Positions 1 to 9,553 are shown, counted from the stretch's first letter. The stretch: DNA of 64,000 bases from Microcystis wesenbergii NRERC-220 (GCF_032027425.1 NZ_JAVSJA010000001.1:2245501-2309500); one strand, 5' to 3'. The notes: generated from the sequence alone by a model not told the origin. Numbers and translations are program-made.

Positions 1-41
1 TAAGTTTTCACCGATTACTGATAACTATGCCCCGATAATTG

Positions 42-500
42 TTATTGTGCGATTACTTTAATTTCGATATCGGCACTCACTTCGGGATGGAGTTTGACTT
101 GTACTTTATAGACTCCCAATTGACCGATATCGGGGACGGTAAGACCACGGCGATCGATTTCTAATTTAGCATTTTCTAGAATAACCGTAGCCACATCTTG
201 ACTGGTGACAGTACCGAAAATTGCCTCGTTTTCACCCACCTGTTTAGGGATGGTGTAGGGACTGAGTTTTTCGATCGCAGTTTTTCTGGTTTCCGCTTCT
301 TGTTTTTCAGCGAGGAGACGTTGACGCTCTTTTTCTTTCCTAAATTCTGCCTGTTTAATCGCGCCCTTGGTGGCTAAAACGGCCACACCTTGGGGGATAA
401 GGTAATTGCGCGCATAACCGGGGGCCACTTCCACCACATCGCCATTTTCACCTAATTTGCTGACTTTTTGATTGAGGATAACCTGCATTCGTTTCGCCAT
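42..500 (-). CDS. rplI: 50S ribosomal protein L9
   Basis: Structural protein of the large ribosomal subunit that binds 23S rRNA. The 152 residues match the usual bacterial length. The N-terminal domain (about residues 5-55) shows the L9 signature: MQVILNQKVSKLGENGDVV followed by GYARNYLIPQG. A charged helix (about 50-85) links it to the C-terminal domain, which ends in VSADIEIKVI. The start carries a short MAKR extension before the usual MQVIL, a pattern I associate with cyanobacteria. Transcribed alone on the minus strand. Identification is secure. Confidence 0.97.
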   Translation of the reverse strand: MAKRMQVILNQKVSKLGENGDVVEVAPGYARNYLIPQGVAVLATKGAIKQAEFRKEKERQRLLAEKQEAETRKTAIEKLSPYTIPKQVGENEAIFGTVTSQDVATVILENAKLEIDRRGLTVPDIGQLGVYKVQVKLHPEVSADIEIKVIAQ

Positions 501-569
501 GATCTTGACCTAAAACAATAGTTCCAAAACCCCTATCATACCATGCAATCGTCAAGTGTTGATCACAAG

Positions 570-875
570 TTAGTTATTGCCGGCGGCGATGATCTGGGTT
601 AATAGGGGGCCGATTGCCTGAAAGGCCGAGGGTAAAACCGCTACGGTGGCGGCCGCGATAATAATTGTCGTGGCTAATCTCAGCACTTTCTCGGAGGCTT
701 TTTCGTAGGTGTCAAATTTATAGTCGAGCTTGTCTAATCTTTGGTCTATTTCCTGAAAGCGTTGGTCTATTTCCTCAAAACGTTGGTCTATCGCTTCAAA
801 ACGTTGATTTACTGCTGTTTGGAAGCTTTTCAATTCGTTGAGAACATCGGTTAGGGTGGGTTCTTGAGTGGACAT
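570..875 (-). CDS. small coiled-coil protein with C-terminal membrane segment
   Basis: Unknown function. About 101 residues if translation begins at the ATG at 875; an upstream GTG at 908 is possible but adds only a short unconserved-looking tail. Residues 20-50 form a heptad array of the type QRFEEID repeated about five times, a predicted coiled coil. The C-terminal third (IIIAAATVAVLPSAF) is a hydrophobic segment likely to sit in a membrane. Two more genes with the same coiled-coil-plus-C-terminal-anchor plan lie at 1909-2307 and 38858-39169, so this looks like a multicopy family in this genome. The repeats resemble tail-fibre or septum-type coiled coils only in a generic way. Confidence 0.6.
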   Translation of the reverse strand: MSTQEPTLTDVLNELKSFQTAVNQRFEAIDQRFEEIDQRFQEIDQRLDKLDYKFDTYEKASEKVLRLATTIIIAAATVAVLPSAFQAIGPLLTQIIAAGNN

Positions 876-1002
876 GGTGACACCTAGGGGAATTTGATCG
901 CCTAGCACAATTATAACCTTAAGTCAAGCTTTTTTGATAAAAATTAACTTTTTTGTCGGTAATATTTTGACCTTGTTCAAGTGTTGGAGACAACCAGTAT
1001 TT

Positions 1003-1581
1003 CTATTCTAATAAGGTCTCTTTAATTGTTGTTAAGACTTTGCTATCTTTGACCATCCAAGCATGAAGCAATACGGGAATCGAAATTTCTTTGCCCACCG
1101 ATAAACGGGAACTATGGGCGGGAAATATCATTAAATCGTAGGGAGTCCAGATAATTGTGGTTTTAATTTTATTTAAAATTTGTTGACAATCTTGATTTAA
1201 ATCCTCTAGAAATTGACTCCCCGGCTGCATTTGTCTAATCCCATCTAAGGGTAAACTATACGCGGTTAAAGTGCCTCGATTCGGGGCAGAAATATTTAGG
1301 TAACGTTGCACTCTTGCCACCCCTCCTAATCTTTGCAGGTAGTAGCGGGTAATTAATCCTCCCATACTAAACCCAATCAGATCTACTTTCTGCTCTTTAG
1401 CAAAGTTTTTCTCGATATAATTGTCCACCTGACCGGCTAAAACTTCTAACTTTTCGTAACCATGATTGGGAATTAGGTTAAAACTATGCACCTGCCAACC
1501 ATGATAGTTTAAATACTCGCTCATCGGTTTAAAAACAGCCGTAGTGTCCAGAAAACCATGCACCAAAACAACGGGATTCAT
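1003..1581 (-). CDS. lipase-like alpha/beta hydrolase
   Basis: Probable esterase or lipase of the alpha/beta-hydrolase fold. From the ATG at 1581 the protein has 192 residues. It begins NPVVLVHGF, the first strand and oxyanion loop, and has the nucleophile elbow GFSMGG with Ser72. Candidate acid and base residues follow (D in TPYDLMIFP, H in LLHAW near the C terminus). A GTG at 1680 would extend it by 33 residues, but that stretch runs towards the end of a MITE-like repeat (1666-1885) and is unlikely to be native. The repeat ends about 85 bp upstream of the start and may have altered the promoter. Substrate unknown. Confidence 0.75.
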   Translation of the reverse strand: MNPVVLVHGFLDTTAVFKPMSEYLNYHGWQVHSFNLIPNHGYEKLEVLAGQVDNYIEKNFAKEQKVDLIGFSMGGLITRYYLQRLGGVARVQRYLNISAPNRGTLTAYSLPLDGIRQMQPGSQFLEDLNQDCQQILNKIKTTIIWTPYDLMIFPAHSSRLSVGKEISIPVLLHAWMVKDSKVLTTIKETLLE

Positions 1582-1665
1582 AGATGAGGTTTTATCCTTG
1601 AATTCTGAATCTATTCTAACAAATGATCGGGGTAATGAGCGAAAAATTTTTGGGGAGAGCCTATC

Positions 1666-1885
1666 TAAGTATCTAAGCACAATTAATTACACATCTAAGC
1701 CACTACTCCGTCAGACTTCTGCTGTGATCAGTAAACAGTGAACTGAAAACTCAAATCCGATCCCTAATAGCTGTATCCCTTATCCCGTATCCTGTCTCAT
1801 GTCTCCTGACGACCGTCTCCTGTCTCCTGACGACCGTCTCCTGACGACCGTCTCGACTAGGAAATTAATTTTGCACGACTACTTA
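1666..1885. repeat. MITE-like element, family A, copy 1 (expanded)
   Basis: Occupies most of the gene-free stretch 1582-1908. The ends are imperfect inverted repeats (TAAGTATCTAAGCACAATTA on the left; the right end reads as TAAGTAGTCGTGCAAAATTA in reverse complement) flanked by TA. The same ends are found at 13140, 41495, 45607 and 50467. The interior differs from the roughly 102-bp copies and carries tandem units of the type CTCCTGACGACCGT. No coding capacity. Confidence 0.75.
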
Positions 1886-1908
1886 CTAGGTACGGCTGCC
1901 GGCAACTT

Positions 1909-2307
1909 CTAAGGATTAGGGAAAAAACCAAAAAGTTTAGCGGCACCTCCTAAAATAGCGACCACCAATGCTATCAGAATCCCTCGATTGGTGAATTCCT
2001 GATAGGCAACCCTTGCAGTTAATCCATTGATTTTTTCGTCTAAAGCTTTAATATCTCCCTTGAGTTCGGCCTGTCCTATTTCTACTTTAGTTAACCGGTC
2101 TTCTATCTTGTCAAATCTCTCGTCAATACGGTTTTCCAGAGAGTCGATTTTCTCATCAATACGTTTTTCCAGAGAGTCGATTTTCTCGTCAATACGTTTT
2201 TCCAGAGAGTCGATTTTCTCGTCAAGGCGTTTTTCCAGAGAGTCGATTTTCCCCTCAATCCTTGTCAGGACAGCTTCTAGGGAATAAGTGACAGTTTCGT
2301 TAGACAT
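1909..2307 (-). CDS. hendecad-repeat coiled-coil protein with C-terminal membrane anchor
   Basis: Unknown function, 132 residues from the ATG at 2307, which has GGAG eight bases upstream; a TTG at 2322 would add five residues. Residues about 17-70 hold four to five near-identical 11-residue units of the type KIDSLEKRIDE, encoded by 33-bp DNA repeats, giving a long coiled coil. The C terminus (ILIALVVAILGGAAKLFGF) is one membrane helix. Shares its plan with the genes at 570-875 and 38858-39169. The near-identity of the DNA units suggests recent expansion or homogenisation by slippage or recombination. Confidence 0.65.
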   Translation of the reverse strand: MSNETVTYSLEAVLTRIEGKIDSLEKRLDEKIDSLEKRIDEKIDSLEKRIDEKIDSLENRIDERFDKIEDRLTKVEIGQAELKGDIKALDEKINGLTARVAYQEFTNRGILIALVVAILGGAAKLFGFFPNP

Positions 2308-2487
2308 TTTGAGCAACTCCAAAAGTCAAATCTTCAGGGGTAAATGCTGGAGGCTATATTTTACGGAAAAATCAGGGGTCTATAGGCGGACACGGATTCC
2401 CATTATAAGAAAATTATAAGTCAAGACTTGAGTTTTTGTCAAGCTTTTTTTTGACGGCAATCAATGGCAAGAATTTCGGGGAAGTAT

Positions 2488-3978
2488 TTAGCCACCGATG
2501 CCTAACCGTCCCGCTAAACTAGGGCTTAAAGGAATCAGAGTCGCCAACATTAAAAAGAGTAGTAATAAACCCCAACCGGCGCGGGTGTCATCGGGTTCGG
2601 TTAACTCGTTTAAACTCGGTCTTTCCAACTCTCTTTGTAAAAAAGCGACTAAAATTGTCCAATAGAGAGGAATGGGATTACTGGGATTAACTAAGGAAAT
2701 AATGCCCAAAATGACCAAAGTGGCCACAGTGGTGCGGCGGGCAATTTTGCGACCATAAATAGCCTGAACAATTCTGCCACCATCTAACTGTCCGGCGGGC
2801 AGTAAATTAAGGGCGGTAATCACCAATCCCAACCAACCGATAACAGTTAAAGGATGGACGGAGATAACGGCATTTTGTAACTCGTCGCCCAAAACTATCC
2901 GCGCTAAAGAACCCACTAAAATTGAACTTTGGAAAAAGGTACTAGGGATTTGAAAAAGGCTGGCCGAATTAGATAAAGTCAGTCCAACGATTAACAAGAT
3001 TAAAGAAACCAAACCTCCCAAAGCAGGACCGGCGAAAGCTATATCAAATAGAACACTGCGGTTAGGTAATAAAGATTCAAAACGAGTAATCGCCCCAAAA
3101 GAACCAATCTGCCAAGTGGGAAGAAAATAGGGTAAACTGAGACGAACATTATGGCGTTTAGCGATAATTAGATGACCGATTTCGTGGGCAATTAATACCG
3201 ACCATAAACCCAAACTCAGGGGAATCGCTTCTTGATACCTCTGCCAATTACTAAACAAATCAAAACCCAATAAAATTCCCGCCGCTTCTAAGCTGGTGAC
3301 AATGGTGGCTACTAACAAAACTAAAGAGAGATTTTTTTGAGCAAGAGTGGCAGGACTAGGCTCGTTAGTTTTGGGAAGGATAATTACCACAGGTTTTTCC
3401 TCGGTTCCTTCCACCAGAAATAAACGATATTTATCGCCAAAATGATCGCTTAATTTCTGGTTTAAGCGAGAGTGAACGATATCTGGTTCTCCCCGTAAAT
3501 TGCCTTTAAAAATTGCCCCTTCCTGAAAAGAGATAGTCTCGGTGGCAAAAAAAGTATCTATCCCAAAAATACTCTGAATAACTTTTAAATCCTCTTCGGG
3601 AATTGGAATCACATCCGGTACAATTGCTGTCACCGATGCCGGGATTTCTAGAGGAGTAACGGACTCGCTAACTGCCGGGTTAACTTTCGGTTCAATTATC
3701 TGATTGGTTTTCAGTAAGCGTAAACGGTTGCCCAAATAAATATAGATAATGGTGGAAGCAACCAGTAAAAAGAGAATTACCGCTAGATTGAGATAAATTC
3801 CCGCCGCAAATAGCCCGAAAAAAATTAACCAAGGAGCTATTAAGACCAAGGATTGTAACCAAGCTAAAATTCCCAGTTGGCCGTAGGGTTTAGCCCGATA
3901 AAAACTCCAAGTCAAGATAGCGCCAGCGACGAGGAAAATAACAGCGATCGCGGCAATTTCCGAAGAAATATTAACCAT
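2488..3978 (-). CDS. site-2-type membrane metalloprotease (M50 family, EGY-like)
   Basis: Probable intramembrane zinc protease. 496 residues. Two or three N-terminal membrane helices (residues 5-85) are followed by a soluble domain (about 125-205), then the membrane catalytic core. The zinc motif HEIGH is at 265-269 and the third-ligand motif NLLPAGQLDGGR at 391-402, as in site-2 proteases. The layout, with a soluble domain before the HEXXH helix and no PDZ domain, resembles plant EGY1 and its cyanobacterial relatives. Ends in a final hydrophobic segment. Monocistronic; lies 27 bp downstream of murQ on the same strand, so co-transcription is possible. Substrate unknown. Confidence 0.85.
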   Translation of the reverse strand: MVNISSEIAAIAVIFLVAGAILTWSFYRAKPYGQLGILAWLQSLVLIAPWLIFFGLFAAGIYLNLAVILFLLVASTIIYIYLGNRLRLLKTNQIIEPKVNPAVSESVTPLEIPASVTAIVPDVIPIPEEDLKVIQSIFGIDTFFATETISFQEGAIFKGNLRGEPDIVHSRLNQKLSDHFGDKYRLFLVEGTEEKPVVIILPKTNEPSPATLAQKNLSLVLLVATIVTSLEAAGILLGFDLFSNWQRYQEAIPLSLGLWSVLIAHEIGHLIIAKRHNVRLSLPYFLPTWQIGSFGAITRFESLLPNRSVLFDIAFAGPALGGLVSLILLIVGLTLSNSASLFQIPSTFFQSSILVGSLARIVLGDELQNAVISVHPLTVIGWLGLVITALNLLPAGQLDGGRIVQAIYGRKIARRTTVATLVILGIISLVNPSNPIPLYWTILVAFLQRELERPSLNELTEPDDTRAGWGLLLLFLMLATLIPLSPSLAGRLGIGG

Positions 3979-4005
3979 AGGAAAGTCAAAATCAATAGGT
4001 TTTTA

Positions 4006-4926
4006 TCAATCAATTTGATTATAAGCTTGCAGGGCAGCCCGTAATTGACCCCGATGCTTTTGTAACAATTCTTGTCCTGCCGCCGCCGAAAGTCCCGTTT
4101 TCTGCATTAACAAAGCCAGTTTAACCCGGCGGCCACTTTTTTCCAGTAAAATTGCCGCTTCCTGGCGACTAACATCGGTAAGGTTGCAGATAATCCGCAG
4201 GGCGCGGTCATGGAGTTTATGATTAGTAACTGCCACATCGACCATCTGGTTGCCGTAAACCTTGCCTAACATTACCATTGTCCCTGTGGAGAGGATATTT
4301 AAAGCCATTTTCGTCACCGTTCCCGCTTTCAGCCGTGTGGAGCCGGCCAAAAGTTCCGGTCCGGTCAATAACCGGATATCCACATCCACCGCGATCTCCA
4401 CTTGTTCGGCGGGGACACAACTAATGGCAATCGTTGTCGCACCGCGCTGTTTTGCCGCCTGTAAAGCCCCGTGAACGTAGGGGGTTGTCCCCCCGGCGGT
4501 AATCCCCACTACCACGTCTAATTCGTGAATTTCTCGCTGGGCAATAATCGTCGCCCCATCTTCCGCTTTATCCTCCAAATCTTCGGAACTACGCACCAGC
4601 GCCGCCGCTCCACCGGCAATAATTCCCTGTACCAATTCCGGGGGAGTGCAGAAGGTGGGAGGACATTCGGCCGCGTCCAAAACCCCCAGCCGGCCACTGG
4701 TTCCCGCCCCAATGTAAAAGAGTCTGCCACCTTTAGCCAGAGCTTGACCGGTCAGAGAGATCGCTAGGGCCAATTCTTGCCGGGCCATGGCGATCGCCTT
4801 CAGGGTTTGGGCATCCTCGCGATTGAAGATATCCACCAATTCGAGCGGGTTTAATTGGTCTAAATTTAGGCTGTTTGGGTTAATTTGTTCGGTTAACAGG
4901 TGTCCTCTGCTTTCCCACTGTTCCAT
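4006..4926 (-). CDS. murQ: N-acetylmuramic acid 6-phosphate etherase
   Basis: Cleaves the D-lactyl ether of N-acetylmuramic acid 6-phosphate to give GlcNAc-6-phosphate and D-lactate during peptidoglycan recycling, in the cytoplasm. 306 residues, the normal MurQ size. The SIS domain shows YIGAGTSGRLG followed by DAAECPPTF, then GITAGGTTPYV and TNHKLHDRA. The N-terminal LLTEQINPNSLNLDQL is characteristic of the family. Identification is firm. No murP or anhMurNAc kinase gene is visible in this window. Confidence 0.95.
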   Translation of the reverse strand: MEQWESRGHLLTEQINPNSLNLDQLNPLELVDIFNREDAQTLKAIAMARQELALAISLTGQALAKGGRLFYIGAGTSGRLGVLDAAECPPTFCTPPELVQGIIAGGAAALVRSSEDLEDKAEDGATIIAQREIHELDVVVGITAGGTTPYVHGALQAAKQRGATTIAISCVPAEQVEIAVDVDIRLLTGPELLAGSTRLKAGTVTKMALNILSTGTMVMLGKVYGNQMVDVAVTNHKLHDRALRIICNLTDVSRQEAAILLEKSGRRVKLALLMQKTGLSAAAGQELLQKHRGQLRAALQAYNQID

Positions 4927-4990
4927 AACGGTTTAATTGAGCTTTTCGTAAGATTATTTTCAGTATATAGCCAATCGGTGGGTAAAAAGC

Positions 4991-5121
4991 TTGACAATTG
5001 CCGCCCGAATATTAGATAATAGTAAATTGTGTCAATTCCTGCTCGGATCAGGTGAAGACATTAGCACAAAAGCTGGAATTTTTTTCAGCTACCTGTACGG
5101 CAAAACGAGCGCAGAAAATTT
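4991..5121 (+). promoter_or_regulatory. promoter and leader of rplU-rpmA
   Basis: TTGACA at 4991-4996 and GATAAT at 5015-5020 are separated by 18 bases, a good sigma-70-type match. The roughly 95-base leader holds a short hairpin, AGCTG and CAGCT around a T-run near 5081-5093, just before the ribosome-binding region. A role in autogenous control of L21 is only a guess. Confidence 0.5.
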
Positions 5122-5511
5122 ATGAGTTACGCAATTATTGAGACCGGTGGCAAACAGATTCGGGTAGAACCCGGTCGCTATTACGATATCGAACTTCTTC
5201 CCGTCGATGAACAAAGTACCCATACCATCGACAAAGTGCTATTAATCCATGATGAGGATGATATTAGCATCGGTCAGCCCTTTATCGAAGGGGCCACCGT
5301 GGCAGGGACTGTCATGCAACATCGTCGGGGCAAAAAAGTTATTGTCTATAAAATGCGCCCGAAAAAGAAAACCCGTAAAAAACGCGGTCATCGTCAAGAA
5401 ATTACCCGTTTTATGATTGATTCAATCAATTATAACGGTAAAACCCTAGTCGCCACTGCTGCTACCTCCGGCGCTGAAGTTGTAGAAGATAGTAGCGATA
5501 AAGAAGAATAA
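5122..5511 (+). CDS. rplU: 50S ribosomal protein L21
   Basis: Large-subunit ribosomal protein. 129 residues. It begins [18 protein letters not shown], the L21 hallmark, and carries the basic segment [16 protein letters not shown] that contacts 23S rRNA. A short acidic C-terminal tail (about residues 117-129) extends past the core, as is usual in cyanobacteria. First gene of the two-gene rplU-rpmA operon, with 34 bp between the genes. Confidence 0.97.
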   Translation: MSYAIIETGGKQIRVEPGRYYDIELLPVDEQSTHTIDKVLLIHDEDDISIGQPFIEGATVAGTVMQHRRGKKVIVYKMRPKKKTRKKRGHRQEITRFMIDSINYNGKTLVATAATSGAEVVEDSSDKEE

Positions 5512-5545
5512 CTTTTAGAATCAAAAAAGCATTTGGAGAGAAATT

Positions 5546-5815
5546 ATGGCTCATAAGAAAGGTACGGGTAGTACCCGCAACGGACGCGATTCTCGTTCCC
5601 AACGCCTAGGCGTTAAGCGCTACGGTGGTCAAGTGGTAAAAGCGGGAAATATTCTCATCCGTCAACGGGGTACTAAAGTTCACCCGGGTAAAAATGTTGG
5701 TCGTGGTGGCGATGATACTTTATTCGCTTTAATTGATGGTGTGGTCAAATTTGAATACAAGGATAAAAGTCGCCGTCAAGTTAGCGTTTATCCCGCTGAA
5801 GTTAGCGCTAGTTAA
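5546..5815 (+). CDS. rpmA: 50S ribosomal protein L27
   Basis: Large-subunit protein near the peptidyl-transferase centre. 89 residues, starting [16 protein letters not shown] with no cleavable N-terminal extension of the Firmicutes type, and containing [15 protein letters not shown]. Preceded by GGAGA. Second gene of the operon with rplU and followed by a good terminator hairpin. Confidence 0.97.
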   Translation: MAHKKGTGSTRNGRDSRSQRLGVKRYGGQVVKAGNILIRQRGTKVHPGKNVGRGGDDTLFALIDGVVKFEYKDKSRRQVSVYPAEVSAS

Positions 5816-5847
5816 TCCCATCAACCCTGATTAATTTTTTCCCTGTA

Positions 5848-5875
5848 ACCTCCTAACTCATCCTAGGGGGTTTTT
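5848..5875 (+). terminator. terminator after rpmA
   Basis: Stem ACCTCCTA paired with TAGGGGGT (one G-U pair) around an eight-base loop and followed by a T run, 33 bp after the rpmA stop. A Rho-independent terminator for rplU-rpmA. Confidence 0.75.
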
Positions 5876-5961
5876 CAAATAATTTATGTCTGTTGACAGG
5901 GTAGATCGAGCGCTCATAGATTAAAATAGTCCGAAAGTGGCTCGGAAAAGATGGACTCACC

Positions 5962-6894
5962 ATGATTTTTAAAATTGCCGATATCTTCAAAAATTTGCCC
6001 TGGTCTTTCGATTCTACTGCCGAATTACCCTGGTTAGATCGATCGCGAGCCGAAAAATCTCTGCAAAAAGCTCGTCAACAACGGCGAATTTCCGAACGAG
6101 AATATCAACTCCTTGACCATTGGCGAGAATTGGGTTATTGTGTTGTCAAAGATTTAATTCCCGCAACGGCGATCGATAATTTAGTAGCGGAATTAGCCAA
6201 TTTATTTTTCCTAGAATCGGCTATTCCTGGATTAAGAATTGAAGGCATTCAAGCAGAAAATCTACCGGCGAGTTTAAGTCATGAACAGGTTTTAGCCCTA
6301 GATATGGAGCAAAGAAAAGCCTTAGTTAATTCTATTTGGCGACTCCATGCCTTTCATGAGATTTCCCCCGCTGCTCGAGCAATTTTTGACAATCAAAATC
6401 TGAGGGATTTAGTTAATTTAATTATCGGCAAATCCTGCGAACCGAGATATTCCATCAACTTCCTGCACGGTACAGAGCAAGGACTGCACGAGGATATGGC
6501 AGTTTTTTATGTTCATCCCGCTAATCATTTAGTCGGTGTTTGGATTGCATTAGAAGATATTTCCGCAGATGCTGGCCCGCTAATTTTTTATCCTAAATCT
6601 CATAAAAATATCAAAGTAACTGACTTTTTTCCAAACTATCCCGCCATCAATCTTAAAAATATTACTGCCGATAAAATTCCCCAATACCAAGATTATGTTA
6701 ACCGGCGCGCTCAGAATTATGACTGTCAATCATTTACTGCTAAAAAAGGAGAAATTCTTCTCTGGCACGGAATGTTAATTCACGGTGGTGGGAAGATTAA
6801 TAATGCCCTGCTAACCCGTAAATCGATGGTAATTCATTTTATTGCCGAGGGTGGCGATTACAATGATCGGGCTTTAGGTCCTTTTAATTGGTAA
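5962..6894 (+). CDS. phytanoyl-CoA dioxygenase family protein (PhyH)
   Basis: Probable Fe(II)/2-oxoglutarate-dependent dioxygenase, substrate unknown. 310 residues. The PhyH fold spans about residues 50-293. The iron-binding motif is H176-E-D178 (QGLHEDMAVFY) with the distal histidine H274 in LWHGMLIHGGG. R286 in LLTRKSMVIHF is the likely 2-oxoglutarate contact. The start ATG at 5962 is the only well-placed one. Stands alone, with no biosynthetic neighbours to suggest a pathway. Members of this family hydroxylate lipids, amino acids or natural products. Confidence 0.8.
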   Translation: MIFKIADIFKNLPWSFDSTAELPWLDRSRAEKSLQKARQQRRISEREYQLLDHWRELGYCVVKDLIPATAIDNLVAELANLFFLESAIPGLRIEGIQAENLPASLSHEQVLALDMEQRKALVNSIWRLHAFHEISPAARAIFDNQNLRDLVNLIIGKSCEPRYSINFLHGTEQGLHEDMAVFYVHPANHLVGVWIALEDISADAGPLIFYPKSHKNIKVTDFFPNYPAINLKNITADKIPQYQDYVNRRAQNYDCQSFTAKKGEILLWHGMLIHGGGKINNALLTRKSMVIHFIAEGGDYNDRALGPFNW

Positions 6895-7076
6895 GATTAA
6901 TTTACCAGTTCTTCTAAAAAGGAAAAAGAGAGCCAAACCAGTCCCACGGATGCCACCTATTCCTAGGCATAATACTCGTCGATGCGATGGCACTTTTGCC
7001 CGGGAAAAATCGGGGAAAAACGACGTTGGCTAAAACCGATCCGCAAGAAGACCGATCCCGAGTATTTCCAACCAGA

Positions 7077-7487
7077 CTACAATATTTTTACCGGTTGAAA
7101 TTCTTCGCCTTCGTCCAGTTGCCAAGCTTGTAAATCGATCGCTCGTCCTGAAACGACGGAGACAATTAAATAAGTATATCCTGACCAGGCTAATTGGCGA
7201 TCAATTTCCGAGGGAATGGCGGCATGATCGGGGTGGGAATGATAGATACCGATAATTTCTAGCTGGTTTTCCCGCGCCGATTTTTGAGCTTGTAAAAGCA
7301 CTTCTGGGGCAATACTAAAGCGTTTTCTCCTATTACCTGACCAGTTATTTTCTGTGGTTTGCACGGTGATAACTTGGGCTGCTGTTTCGGTAATTTTTCC
7401 CAAGAGTAACCCACAACATTCTTCGGGATAGGTGGATTCTGCGTGGGTGAAAATACGCTGGTAAATTTGGTCTGTAATCAGGATCAT
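7077..7487 (-). CDS. JAMM/MPN+ metalloprotease (M67 family)
   Basis: Probable zinc isopeptidase or peptidase of the Mov34/MPN/PAD-1 group. 136 residues. The JAMM signature is complete: Glu in PEECCGLLLG (residues 21-30), then H83-S-H85, S93 and D96 in HSHPDHAAIPSEID. Bacterial members of this size often trim the C terminus of small ubiquitin-like sulfur carriers (ThiS/MoaD type) for thiamine, molybdopterin or cysteine synthesis. No sulfur-carrier gene is adjacent, so the partner is unknown. Confidence 0.8.
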   Translation of the reverse strand: MILITDQIYQRIFTHAESTYPEECCGLLLGKITETAAQVITVQTTENNWSGNRRKRFSIAPEVLLQAQKSARENQLEIIGIYHSHPDHAAIPSEIDRQLAWSGYTYLIVSVVSGRAIDLQAWQLDEGEEFQPVKIL

Positions 7488-7781
7488 AAGGGAAAATTTT
7501 CAAAACCTATTGATGTTAGTTTGCTTTGGATATAGGGAACTTTAAAACTGGGTGTATCTCAATTTGGTCGAAATATCTATAGGACATTTTGTCCGTACGC
7601 GATGCGCCCCTACCATTGGCTCCATAATATTATTGTAGGGGCCAATTGCCTTCGCTCTCTTTTAATAACTTCTGCATCGCTGACTCAGAAATAACTTATT
7701 CTTGGCCAGTTCCAGCCAATGTTAAATTTATTAATAGACTCTTTAACTTATTGTCCCCTAACCTTTGCACTGAACTGATAA

Positions 7782-9491
7782 ATGTCGCTCGATTTTCGCA
7801 ATCTTAATACACTTTGGGGTTCTATTTTAGTCGAAACATTGGCCCGTTTGGGATTGAAGATAGGGGTGGTTTCTCCCGGATCGCGATCGACTCCTTTAAC
7901 GGTAGCCTTGGCAAGACATCCCCAGATTGAAGCTATTCCCATCTTAGACGAGCGCTCGGCCGCCTTTTTTGCCCTAGGATTAGCCAAACAATTGTATCAA
8001 CCGGTGGTTTTAGTCTGCACTTCCGGGACCGCCACGGCTAATTTTTATCCCGCAGTCATTGAAGCAAAAGAAAGTCATGTCCCTTTATTAATTCTAACCG
8101 CCGATCGCCCCCCAGAATTGCGTCATGCTCACGCCGGTCAGACTATCGATCAAGTCAAACTCTACGGTAATTATCCCAACTGGCAAGCGGAAATTAGCTG
8201 TCCTAGTGCCAATATCGAGCGTTTACGCTATCTCCGTCAAACTATCATCCACGCGTGGTTGCGCTGTCTCGATCCTGTCCCCGGAGTGGTGCATCTGAAC
8301 TTACCATTTCGGGAGCCCCTCGCACCAACTCCCGATCTAGAAATTAACAATTTAGAAGCTAATTTTGACCAAGAAGCTTTTTTTAGCCATATATCTCGGC
8401 AAAATATCCCTATTAACCACTCAATTCTCCAAATTAATTCTTTACCCTCCAAAGGAATTATCATCGCGGGATTAGCTTCCCCGCAAAACCCTGAAAGTTA
8501 CTGTCAGGCGATCGCTAATTTAGCCCGATCGCAACAATATCCCGTCTTAGCGGAAGCTTTATCTCCTCTGCGAAACTATGCAGGGTTAAATCCCCATCTC
8601 ATCACCACCTATGATTTATTATTGCGGAATCCTGCCCTTAGGACCCAATTAACCCCCGATGTTGTCCTGCAAATTGGCGAATTACCCACCAGCAAAGAAT
8701 TACGGACCTGGTTAGAAGAAATCGACTGTCCGCGCTGGATTATCGATCCCCATCCCGATAATTACGATCCTCTACAGGGAAAAACCGGACATCTCAGGGT
8801 AAATATCGAGCAATTAGGGGATTTATTCCCAGATCAAACCCATAATAACCGAGAATATCGGCAATTATGGCAAAAATTAGACCAGCAAGCCAGATTAACC
8901 ATCGATCGCCTTTTGGCAGCAGAAACTAAACTGATTGAAGGGAAAATCCCCTGGCTGCTCTCCCAATACCTCCCCCCCCGCACCCCGATCTTTATCTCTA
9001 ATAGTATGCCTGTTCGCTATGCCGAGTTTTTTAACCCGCCTAGCGATCGCCAAATTCGTCCCTATTTTAACCGCGGGGCCAATGGCATCGACGGCAACCT
9101 CTCCACTGCGATAGGAATAGCTTATAAAAATGTCCCCAGTCTGCTATTAACGGGAGATTTAGCCCTATTACACGACACAAATGGTTTTTTAATCAAAAAA
9201 TATTTTGTTGGCTCCTTGACCATAATTTTAATCAATAACAAGGGGGGAGGCATTTTCCAGATGTTGCCGATCGCCAAATTTGACCCTCCCTTTGAAGAAT
9301 TTTTTGCCACTCCCCAAAATATCGACTTTTGCCAACTCTGTCGCACCTACGGTATCGATTACCATTTAATCAGCGATTGGACTGATTTTAAGCAAAAAAT
9401 CGCAGTTTTGCCGGAATCAGGGATAAGATTACTAGAAATATCCTGCGATCGAGCTTTTAATGCTCAATGGTTCCTCAGTAATTATGTGTAG
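7782..9491 (+). CDS. menD: SEPHCHC synthase (menaquinone/phylloquinone pathway)
   Basis: Thiamine-diphosphate enzyme that joins isochorismate with the succinic semialdehyde unit from 2-oxoglutarate. In cyanobacteria this serves phylloquinone synthesis for photosystem I. 569 residues. The N-terminal PYR domain shows GVVSPGSRSTPL and the CTSGTA motif. The central domain and C-terminal PP domain follow, with the ThDP/Mg motif in LLTGDLALLHDTNG and then NNKGGGIFQMLP. The stop codon runs directly into a CCCCACA-type heptamer array. Confidence 0.95.
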   Translation: MSLDFRNLNTLWGSILVETLARLGLKIGVVSPGSRSTPLTVALARHPQIEAIPILDERSAAFFALGLAKQLYQPVVLVCTSGTATANFYPAVIEAKESHVPLLILTADRPPELRHAHAGQTIDQVKLYGNYPNWQAEISCPSANIERLRYLRQTIIHAWLRCLDPVPGVVHLNLPFREPLAPTPDLEINNLEANFDQEAFFSHISRQNIPINHSILQINSLPSKGIIIAGLASPQNPESYCQAIANLARSQQYPVLAEALSPLRNYAGLNPHLITTYDLLLRNPALRTQLTPDVVLQIGELPTSKELRTWLEEIDCPRWIIDPHPDNYDPLQGKTGHLRVNIEQLGDLFPDQTHNNREYRQLWQKLDQQARLTIDRLLAAETKLIEGKIPWLLSQYLPPRTPIFISNSMPVRYAEFFNPPSDRQIRPYFNRGANGIDGNLSTAIGIAYKNVPSLLLTGDLALLHDTNGFLIKKYFVGSLTIILINNKGGGIFQMLPIAKFDPPFEEFFATPQNIDFCQLCRTYGIDYHLISDWTDFKQKIAVLPESGIRLLEISCDRAFNAQWFLSNYV

Positions 9492-9553
9492 GGTGTGGGG
9501 TGTGGGGTGTGGGGTGTGGGGTGTGGGGAAGTGGGGAAGTGGGGAAGTGGGGA
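9488..9553. repeat. heptamer/octamer tandem repeat array
   Basis: Begins at the menD stop codon. About six GGGTGTG heptamers (the complement of CCCCACA) are followed by four GTGGGGAA octamers. Same heptamer class as arrays at 22549, 24025 and 40165. These are short tandemly repeated repetitive (STRR) sequences typical of filamentous and colonial cyanobacteria. Confidence 0.9.

Noticed and set aside
7550..7700. Possible small gene or RNA upstream of menD
   Set aside because: Contains only an interspersed-type palindrome (TAGGGGC around ATAATATTATT); no promoter-hairpin-terminator order and no frame.
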